DNA of 64,000 bases. Source: CAZRXG01 sp964603985. Lineage in GTDB: Bacteria; Chloroflexota; Anaerolineae; Aggregatilineales; UBA3940. Position numbers and translations under genes: made by a program. This document shows, one piece after another, positions 55,244 through 61,888 of the stretch. Position 1 is the first letter of the stretch; the number at the start of each line of letters is the position of its first letter. The stretch is taken from NCBI GenBank assembly GCA_964603985.1, contig CAZRXG010000007.1:1-64000 (forward strand), read 5' to 3'. Under the pieces are notes generated by a model that saw nothing but the letters and a program-made list of their open reading frames with translations, made no database searches and had not been told where the DNA came from.

Positions 55244-56218
55244 TCACTCAGGCTCCACGCCGGACATGCCCAGCGCGGTGATGCCCGCCATGCCGCCCAG
55301 GTTCATTGTATCGACCGCGCTGGACGGCACGATGACCATCGCGCCCTTCTCCTTCAATCCCTCGAACAGCATGTTCATCGCCCGCAGGTGCAGCGCGGTC
55401 GGGTTGTCGACGTAAGCCTCGGATGCCTTGCGGAAGCTCTCGGCGATCTGCTCCTCGCTCTCGCCCAGGATGACGCGCGCCTGGCGCTCGCGCTCGGCCT
55501 GCGCCTGGCGCGACATGGTGTCCTCCAGCGCCTCCGGGATCACGACGTCGCGGATCTCGACGCTCTGCACGGTCACGCCCCAGGGCGTGGTGCGCTCGTC
55601 GATGATGTGCTGTAGATGCTCGTCCATCACCTCACGCCCGACCAGGATGGCGGCCAGGTCCATCTTGCCGATGATCTCGCGCAGCGCGGTCTGGGCCGCC
55701 CACGAGATCGCGGCGCGGTAGTCCTCGACCTCCAGTGCGGCCTTCTCGGCGTCCCACACCATCCAGAACAGCACCGCGTCCACGTCGACCGGGACGGTGT
55801 CTTTGGTGAGCGTCTTCTCGGCGTTGAAGGGCGTGACCATCACCCGGTGGTCGATCCAGACCGGCACTTCGTCGATGATGGGGATCACCCAGAACAGCCC
55901 CGGCCCGTACAGACCCCGGTACCGCCCGTTGCGCAGCACGACCGCCTTCTCCCACTGGTCAGCTTTGCGCAGCGCGAACAGAACGTAAAAGCCGATCAGG
56001 ACCTCGACGGTGGTCAGGCCGATGATGGTCCCCTCGTTCACGTTCAGCGCGGCCAGCGCCACCGCCACGCCGGTGCTGGCGATCAGGATGATGATGAAGA
56101 TCAGGGCCGACAGCGGGCTGGCCGCCCGCGATTGGGGCTGCCGGATTTCGAACATGGCTGCGCCGGGCTGGTCGTTATCACTTGCTTTTTTGCGCCTTCT
56201 GATTGCTGCATAAGTCAT
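55244..56218 (-). CDS. Slipin (SPFH/band 7 family)
   Basis: 324 aa from ATG 56218 after AGAAGA. Two N-terminal membrane helices lie at about 38-58 and 65-85. The SPFH domain follows: NGRYRGLYGPGLFWVIPIID, DHRVMVTPFNAEKTLTKDTV, PVDVDAVLFWMVWDAEKAAL, SWAAQTALREIIGKMDLAAI and TTPWGVTVQSVEIRDVVIPE, with the YR.A..W..Q.alR.iig pattern. A helical tail ends with MVIVPSSAVDTMNLGGMAGI. Slipins organise membrane domains, often with NfeD; no nfeD gene is next to this one, and a CPBP protease takes that place. Confidence 0.93.
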   Translation of the reverse strand: MTYAAIRRRKKASDNDQPGAAMFEIRQPQSRAASPLSALIFIIILIASTGVAVALAALNVNEGTIIGLTTVEVLIGFYVLFALRKADQWEKAVVLRNGRYRGLYGPGLFWVIPIIDEVPVWIDHRVMVTPFNAEKTLTKDTVPVDVDAVLFWMVWDAEKAALEVEDYRAAISWAAQTALREIIGKMDLAAILVGREVMDEHLQHIIDERTTPWGVTVQSVEIRDVVIPEALEDTMSRQAQAERERQARVILGESEEQIAESFRKASEAYVDNPTALHLRAMNMLFEGLKEKGAMVIVPSSAVDTMNLGGMAGITALGMSGVEPE

Positions 56219-56239
56219 GGTAGATCTTCTTTCCTTTAT

Positions 56240-56641
56240 TTATTTGTCGTACCCTTCCAGGCAGGCCTCAAAGGCCGCGATGATCTCCTCGCGCGCATAG
56301 CCCAGTTCCAGTAATTCCTCGATGGTGGCGGTTAACGTGGTGTGTAGCTTGGCCTGCCTGGCTGTCTGGATCGCCTGTTCGTCCATGTGGCCCGTGACGT
56401 GGGTTCCCACGCCGCGCGCCGTTTTGATGGTTCCTGCTCTGTCCAATTCTGTATACGCCTTTGCCACGGTGTTGTAATCGACGCGCAGATGCTGCGCCAC
56501 CGAGCGGATCGACGGGAGCTTATCGCCGGGTTTGAGCGTTCCCACCGTGACGAGCGCCTGCACCCGGTCGACGATCTGCACGTAGATCGGCACACTGCTT
56601 TCTTTATCGATAACCAGCAGGTCGGGACCCCAGGTACTCAA
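56240..56641 (-). CDS. GntR-family regulator, YtrA-type
   Basis: 133 aa from TTG 56641, with GGGAG upstream. A short N-terminal part leads to the winged helix: VPIYVQIVDRVQALVTVGTL, KPGDKLPSIRSVAQHLRVDY, NTVAKAYTELDRAGTIKTAR, GVGTHV. This is the standard GntR DNA-binding domain. The remaining 60 residues are helical (ATIEELLELGYAREEIIAAF) as in the small YtrA subfamily, which commonly controls ABC transporter or envelope-stress operons. It is the first gene of the operon with slipin, CPBP, SpoIIM-like and DUF4870-like genes and is probably autoregulated. Confidence 0.94.
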   Translation of the reverse strand: MSTWGPDLLVIDKESSVPIYVQIVDRVQALVTVGTLKPGDKLPSIRSVAQHLRVDYNTVAKAYTELDRAGTIKTARGVGTHVTGHMDEQAIQTARQAKLHTTLTATIEELLELGYAREEIIAAFEACLEGYDK

Positions 56642-56679
56642 CGTACTCCCAAAGAACTAGTGAACTCATTCTTTAGTGT

Positions 56680-56708
56680 ATTATAGGTTATGGCCGTCGC
56701 GTTGTCAA
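56680..56708 (-). promoter_or_regulatory. Consensus sigma-70 promoter of the GntR operon
   Basis: On the minus strand TTGACA (complement of 56703-56708), 17 bp, and TATAAT (complement of 56680-56685): a full consensus match. Just downstream are the words TAGTGTA (56675-56681) and TAGTGAA (56659-56664 region), related to the AGTGTA half-sites of YtrA-type regulators, so binding there would repress the promoter. Confidence 0.9.
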
Positions 56709-56768
56709 GCGCGAGCTGAGGGTTGTGAGTTGAAAGTAACGAGTGGAGAGCGGGTGAGCGGGCGAGCG

Positions 56769-57167
56769 TCAGCCGTCCCCGTCACCCAGTTGCCGGTGGG
56801 CGTGGGCCAGTGCCTCTTCAAGCGTGTCGAACACCACGACATCGAACTCGCTGAACTGCGCCTGTTGGGCGCTTCTGGCAACCAGCCGGAACAGATCGCT
56901 CGCGCCGACGACTGCCACCTGATGGCGTGCCCAATCGGCCTCGAAGTCATCCGGCGTGAAGGACGCCGTGAGGCCCATAATAATGTCACTGAAGCTCGAT
57001 TTGAAACGGCGCACGTCGTAGATGGTACACACCGCGCCGGGGATGGCGGCGGTCAGATCGGCAAGCCGACGCTTGATCTCAAGTGAGTCACGCTGGAGAT
57101 CGAAATCGGGGTTGCAGGTTACCAGCAGGATAGGCTGACCAGACACTTGCTCGATGGTGAAGGACAC
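56769..57167 (-). CDS. STAS-like small protein, copy 1
   Basis: 132 aa from GTG 57167, GGAGA upstream. The alternation FTIEQVSGQPILLVTCN, a helix LEIKRRLADLTAAIPGAVCT, strand IYDVRRFKSSFSDII, a helix, strand HQVAVVGASDLFRLVA and the end FDVVVFDTLEEALAHAHRQL fits an alpha/beta fold of the STAS/SpoIIAA-like or CRAL-TRIO-like kind. No catalytic residues were identified. It is paralogous to the gene at 57326-57691, which lies 158 bp upstream in the same direction. Confidence 0.75.
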   Translation of the reverse strand: MSFTIEQVSGQPILLVTCNPDFDLQRDSLEIKRRLADLTAAIPGAVCTIYDVRRFKSSFSDIIMGLTASFTPDDFEADWARHQVAVVGASDLFRLVARSAQQAQFSEFDVVVFDTLEEALAHAHRQLGDGDG

Positions 57168-57325
57168 TCGCTATCTCCAACGGTGTGAACCCCCTAACAA
57201 ACCGTCGCATCCCTCACCCTGGCCCTGGCTTCACCGGTGCTGGCATTCCGAATCACACCGGCCGCGTCTCGCCAGCGGCAGATGTATTATACCACATGGT
57301 GCCCGGAAACGGACGGGCAAATTCC

Positions 57326-57691
57326 TCAGCAGCCCACTGCCAGGTGGACGCGCGCGCAGGCGAGCGCTTCCCCAGGCGTGTCGTACAGGCCGACGTTGCC
57401 CTCAGTTCCCGGTTCGGCAAGGCCGCCTGTGCCGACGACAATCGTCCGGACGCGCGGCTCAAGATAGGAATCGTCGGACGCAAAGGACGCCGCCAGCCCT
57501 ACGGCGACGGCATCAAAGCCGTTCTGGGAGCTGCGAATGTCATGGATGGCGCACACCGCGCCGGGAACGTCGGCCACCAGGTCCGAAAGCTGGCTCTTTA
57601 ACTCGACCAGATCGTGTTGAAAATCGAAGGGATTCTCGTAGACGACCAGCACAATCGGTTCGTCGGGGAATCGCTCGATGGTGAACGGCAT
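57326..57691 (-). CDS. STAS-like small protein, copy 2
   Basis: 121 aa, ATG at 57691 after AGGAGAAGG. It is a paralog of copy 1: FTIERFPDEPIVLVVYENPF, DLVELKSQLSDLVADVPGAV, CAIHDIRSSQNGFDAVAVGL, VRTIVVGTGGLAEPG and LYDTPGEALACARVHLAVG. The shared core is F-T-I-E, then D-L-x-P-G-A-V-C-x-I-x-D-x-R, then G-L-x-A-S-F. The D-x-R element could be a phospho- or ligand-binding site, but this is a guess. The two copies are probably transcribed separately, as 158 bp part them. Confidence 0.75.
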   Translation of the reverse strand: MPFTIERFPDEPIVLVVYENPFDFQHDLVELKSQLSDLVADVPGAVCAIHDIRSSQNGFDAVAVGLAASFASDDSYLEPRVRTIVVGTGGLAEPGTEGNVGLYDTPGEALACARVHLAVGC

Positions 57692-57892
57692 TGCTACCTT
57701 CTCCTGTTCGTGGTTGGTGCATTATCCAGCAGTGTCACGTAAGACTAGTTCTATCTTACCCCAACCCCCACCGGCGGCGCGTTGCAATTGTGTATCAAAC
57801 GATGGCCTGCCGATTGTGACCATTTTGCGGGCACGTGCGTATACAGAGTCAGGAGCCGGGAAAAAGCGTAACGGCTGACAGGGAGGTACAAC

Positions 57893-60289
57893 ATGCTGGG
57901 GCCGCGTTGGCGTAAAGTGCTGAGTGACCTGTGGTTGAATAAGGCGCGCACCGTACTGGTCGTGCTCTCGATTGGGGTGGGCGTGTTTGCGGTGGGCGCG
58001 ATCCTGGCGACCCGCATCATCGTCCAGCGCGACCTGACGACCCAGTACCAGGCGCGCAACCCGGCGGACTCGATCATGTTCTTTGGGTCTTTCGACGAGC
58101 GGCTCATGCGCACCATGCACAAGCTGCCGGAGGTGGCCGACGTGGGGGCGCGCCGCTACCTGTACGTCGAGGAGCAGGCGGGGCCGGACGAGTGGGTCAC
58201 GATGCAGATTTACGTCATACCGGACTTCGAGCGGCAGACGGTCGACATCGTCGAGCCGGAGGAGGGAGCGTGGCCGCCGCGCCGCCGCGAGATCCTGATC
58301 GAGCGCTTGTCGATGCGTTACGCCAACGCGATCATCGGCCAGCCGATCCGGATCAGGATGGACGACGGTCGCGAGTACGAGTTGCAGGTGGTCGGCACGA
58401 CGCACGATATGCACGCCTTCGAGGGCGAGTTCTTCCAGGAAGCGACGGGGTACGTCTCGAGGCAGACGGCGGAGTGGCTGGGCGCGCCGCCGGGCTTCAA
58501 CCAGTTGCACATGACCTTCGTCGGCGAGCACAAAACCGAAGAGACAAACACCGAGACCGCACTGGACATCTTCGACCGGTTGGTGTTGGACGGCTCGGAT
58601 GTGGACGGGGTGTGGGTGCTGTCGCCAGGCCGTCACGAGGCCACCGATACGGTCGAAGCACTGCTGCTGGTGCTGGGGGCGCTGGGTGGGCTGGCGCTGC
58701 TGCTGAGCGGCTTCCTGGTGGTGAACACGGTCACGGCCATCATGGCGCAGCAGAAGCGGCAGATCGGGATGATGAAGATCGTCGGGGCGCAGATACGGCA
58801 GGTGGTGCAGTTGTACGTCATGGTGGTGGCGATCTTTGGGCTGCTGGCGCTGACCGTCTCGGTCCCGGTGGGCGTGCTGGGCGCGTGGTGGCTGGCGAAC
58901 TTCGTCGCCAGCCAGGTGAACTTCGACATCACGAGCCTGAACCCAAGCCCGCAGGTGGTGGGCGTGCAGATCGGGGTGGCGCTGGTGGTGCCCGTGATCG
59001 CGGCCATGTTCCCCATCTTGGCGACGACGCGGGCCAGCGTGCGCGAGGCGGTGAGCGACTACGGGATCAACAATTCCAGGTATCACGGCTGGTTCGACCG
59101 GCTGCTGGGGCGCTTGAGGGGGCTGCCGCGTCCGATGCTGCTCTCGCTGCGCAACACCTTCCGGCGCAGGGGGCGGCTGGTGCTGACGCTCTCGACGCTG
59201 TCGCTGGCCGGGGCGATCTTCATCTCGGCCTTCTGCGTGCGCGACTCGCTGGCTAAGACGCTGGATGCGTCACTGGCCTACTGGGGCTACGACGTGGAGG
59301 TGCACCTGGGCGGGACCTACCGGCGGGCGTGGGCCGAGCGCGAGGTGGGGCGCGTGCCGGGCATCACGGCAGTCGAAAGCTGGCTGAGATCCGGGGGTTT
59401 CCGGGTGCTGCCCGACGGGAAGGAAGGGCAGTGGCTGTCGCTGTACGGCATCCCGGCAGAGACGATCATGATCGAGCCGATCATGCTGGAGGGGCGCTGG
59501 CTGCGGCCCGACGACCGGGACGCCATCGTGATCAACAGCGAGTTCCTCAAGTACGAGCAGGACATTCAAATCGGCGATGAGATCACGCTCTCCTCAACCG
59601 ACTCGTGGATGTTCAAGCAGGAGATGACGTTCCAGGTGGTGGGGTTCGCGCAGGGGTTGATGACCGGTTCCATCGGGTACGTGAATTACCCCTACCTGGC
59701 CCGCACCGTGAAGCAAGTCGGCAAGGTCGACCGCGTGCTGGCGTTCACCGAGAAGCACACGCCCGACTACCGCGAGCAGATGGTGGAGACGCTGGAGGAG
59801 CGCATGCGGCGGGCCGGGGTGCCGGGTGCGTCGGTCTACACGACCGACCAGGAGCGGGCTATGATCGAGTACCAGTTCAGCCTCCTGGTGACGCTGCTGC
59901 TGGTCATGGTGGCGCTGCTGGCGCTGGTCGGGTGCCTGGGGCTGATGGGGACGGTGGGCATCAACGTGCTGGAGCGCACCCGCGAGATCGGGGTGATGCG
60001 GGCTATAGGCGCGACCGGACGCGCGGTGCGGCGGATCATCATCGTCGAGGCGGTGGTGATCGGGCTGATAAGCTGGCTGATCGGGCTGCTGCTGGCGCTG
60101 CCGCTGAGCCGGGTGCTGAGCAACGCCATCGGCGTGGCTTTCGTCGACGACCCGCTGCGCTACACGTTCTCGGCGGCGGGGATGTTTATGTGGCTGGCGG
60201 CGGCGATTGCGCTGGGGGCGGTGTCGAGCTTTCTCCCCGCGTATCGCGCTTCGCGGCTGAGCGTGCGCGAGGCGCTGTCCTACGAGTAG
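57893..60289 (+). CDS. FtsX-like ABC permease, paralog without adjacent ATPase
   Basis: 798 aa, GGGAGG upstream of ATG 57893. It is a clear paralog of the permease at 14334-16766: it begins MLGPRWRKVLSDLWLNKART, has the first FtsX domain around LLLSGFLVVNTVTAIMAQQK and RQIGMMKIVGAQIRQV, and ends in LERTREIGVMRAIGATG and LSVREALSYE. The extracytoplasmic regions differ more. No ATPase gene is next to it: the neighbours are a STAS-like gene and an aldehyde dehydrogenase. It may use the ATPase encoded at 16901-18061. Confidence 0.92.
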   Translation: MLGPRWRKVLSDLWLNKARTVLVVLSIGVGVFAVGAILATRIIVQRDLTTQYQARNPADSIMFFGSFDERLMRTMHKLPEVADVGARRYLYVEEQAGPDEWVTMQIYVIPDFERQTVDIVEPEEGAWPPRRREILIERLSMRYANAIIGQPIRIRMDDGREYELQVVGTTHDMHAFEGEFFQEATGYVSRQTAEWLGAPPGFNQLHMTFVGEHKTEETNTETALDIFDRLVLDGSDVDGVWVLSPGRHEATDTVEALLLVLGALGGLALLLSGFLVVNTVTAIMAQQKRQIGMMKIVGAQIRQVVQLYVMVVAIFGLLALTVSVPVGVLGAWWLANFVASQVNFDITSLNPSPQVVGVQIGVALVVPVIAAMFPILATTRASVREAVSDYGINNSRYHGWFDRLLGRLRGLPRPMLLSLRNTFRRRGRLVLTLSTLSLAGAIFISAFCVRDSLAKTLDASLAYWGYDVEVHLGGTYRRAWAEREVGRVPGITAVESWLRSGGFRVLPDGKEGQWLSLYGIPAETIMIEPIMLEGRWLRPDDRDAIVINSEFLKYEQDIQIGDEITLSSTDSWMFKQEMTFQVVGFAQGLMTGSIGYVNYPYLARTVKQVGKVDRVLAFTEKHTPDYREQMVETLEERMRRAGVPGASVYTTDQERAMIEYQFSLLVTLLLVMVALLALVGCLGLMGTVGINVLERTREIGVMRAIGATGRAVRRIIIVEAVVIGLISWLIGLLLALPLSRVLSNAIGVAFVDDPLRYTFSAAGMFMWLAAAIALGAVSSFLPAYRASRLSVREALSYE

Positions 60290-60305
60290 CGGGCTGTCGG
60301 CGCGG

Positions 60306-61844
60306 CTACCTTAAAAATGGGATGTGCCGCCACACGCGCAGCAGCAGCGCCAGGAGGTTCGCCAGCCGGTCGTTGATCGCGAGCGCCGTCTCAGGGCTGG
60401 AGATCTGGAAGCCCGTCGTGTTGGTGAGGATGGTCTGCGGCTCGGTGTATTTGCGTATCCCCTCCGGGCCATGCCGCCGCCCGACGCCGCTCTCCTTGAA
60501 ACCGCCCATCGGCGCGTCCATCGCCGCCCAGGCCATGTAGCTGTCGTTGACGCTCACCGACCCGGCCTCAAGCCGCGCCGCGACCCGCCTGCCCTCGGCG
60601 CGGTCGGCGGTGAACACCCCGAAGTGCAGCCCGTAGCGGCTGTCGTTGGCGCGCCGGATCGCCTCCTCGACCGACGCCACGCTGTACACCGCCATCACCG
60701 GCCCGAAGGTCTCTTCGTCGTGGACGCGCATATCGGGCGTCACGTCGGCCAGGATGGTCGGCTCGTAGAACAGCGGCCCCAGGTCCGGGCGGCGTTTTCC
60801 GCCCGCCAGCACCCGCGCCCCCTTGTCGAGCGCGTCCGCCACGTGCGCCTTGACCGTTTCAAGCTGCGCCCGGCTGATCAGCGAGCCTAAATCCACGTCG
60901 AAGGCATGGCTGTCCCCCAGCCGGATGGCCGCCGTCTGCTCCAGCAACTCGTCAACGAACGCCTGGTAGACCCGCTCGTGCACGTAAATCCGCTCCCAGT
61001 TGACGCACACCTGCCCGCAGTTGTTGAAGCCGCCCTCAACCGCCACCTGCGCCGCGTGCCTGAGGTTGGCGTCGGGCAGCACGAGCAGCGCATTTTTGCC
61101 GCCCAGCTCCATGCTGTAGGGGATCAGCCGCCGCGCGGCCCGCTCGGCCACCCACCGCCCGACTGCGGTGCTGCCGGTGAACATCACGCAGTCCACGCCG
61201 TCGATCAGCGCGCTGCCCAGCTCGTGCCCCGGCCCGGTCACCACCTGGAACAGGTCGGCGGGCAACCCGGCCTCGATCAGCCTGGCGCGTGCCCACAGCG
61301 CGCTCAGCGGCGTCAGGCTGGCCGGTTTGTTGACCACGCCGTTGCCCGCCAGCAGCGCCGGGATCGCGTCGCCCGCCGACAGAATGAAGGGGAAGTTCCA
61401 CGCGCTGATCAGGCCCACCACGCCCACCGGGCGGTAGATCACCTGCGTCCGGTCGCGCAGCGGAATGGCCGGTTTGACGCGCCGGGGCCGCAGGAATCGC
61501 CCTCCGTGATACGCGTAATAACGCGCCTCGTTGGCCGTGGCAAACAATTCTACAAACGCGTCGCGCCGCGACTTGCCCGTCTCGGCCTGGATCACGTCAA
61601 ACAGGCTGTCCCGCTCTTTGAGGATCAGGTCGTGGAAGCGTTTGAAGACCCTCGCCCGCTGCCGAAAGGACAGCGCCGCCCACGCCGGTTGGGCCGCCCG
61701 CGCCCGCGCGATTGCCGCGCTTACGTCCTCCGCCGTGTGGCGCGCCACGTGGCCCACCACCTCGCCGGTCAGCGGGCTGGTGATCTCAATGACTGCCGCC
61801 CACCCCTCCGGGTCGTCGGCTGTGGATTGCGAAGATACGGCCAT
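60306..61844 (-). CDS. Aldehyde dehydrogenase, succinate-semialdehyde-type
   Basis: 512 aa from ATG 61844, preceded by GGGAGAA; an upstream ATG would add eight residues. It belongs to the NAD(P)-aldehyde dehydrogenase family. The cofactor-binding segment is VISAWNFPFILS-like (VVGLISAWNFPFILSAGDAI) near residue 145, with PASLTPLSAL for the Lys/Pro site. The active Glu is in SMELGGKNALLVLP and the nucleophile Cys is in GGFNNCGQVCVNWERIYVHE. ETFGPVMAVYSV follows, then the C-terminal GVGRRHGPEGIRKYTEPQTI. The pattern fits the succinic-semialdehyde type GabD2, but other aldehydes are possible. It is convergent with the FtsX permease, with 16 bp between their stops. Confidence 0.92.
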   Translation of the reverse strand: MAVSSQSTADDPEGWAAVIEITSPLTGEVVGHVARHTAEDVSAAIARARAAQPAWAALSFRQRARVFKRFHDLILKERDSLFDVIQAETGKSRRDAFVELFATANEARYYAYHGGRFLRPRRVKPAIPLRDRTQVIYRPVGVVGLISAWNFPFILSAGDAIPALLAGNGVVNKPASLTPLSALWARARLIEAGLPADLFQVVTGPGHELGSALIDGVDCVMFTGSTAVGRWVAERAARRLIPYSMELGGKNALLVLPDANLRHAAQVAVEGGFNNCGQVCVNWERIYVHERVYQAFVDELLEQTAAIRLGDSHAFDVDLGSLISRAQLETVKAHVADALDKGARVLAGGKRRPDLGPLFYEPTILADVTPDMRVHDEETFGPVMAVYSVASVEEAIRRANDSRYGLHFGVFTADRAEGRRVAARLEAGSVSVNDSYMAWAAMDAPMGGFKESGVGRRHGPEGIRKYTEPQTILTNTTGFQISSPETALAINDRLANLLALLLRVWRHIPFLR

Positions 61845-61888
61845 CGGTTGTTCTCCCTGCTGAATCACCTATACGCCGGGCAGGATGG

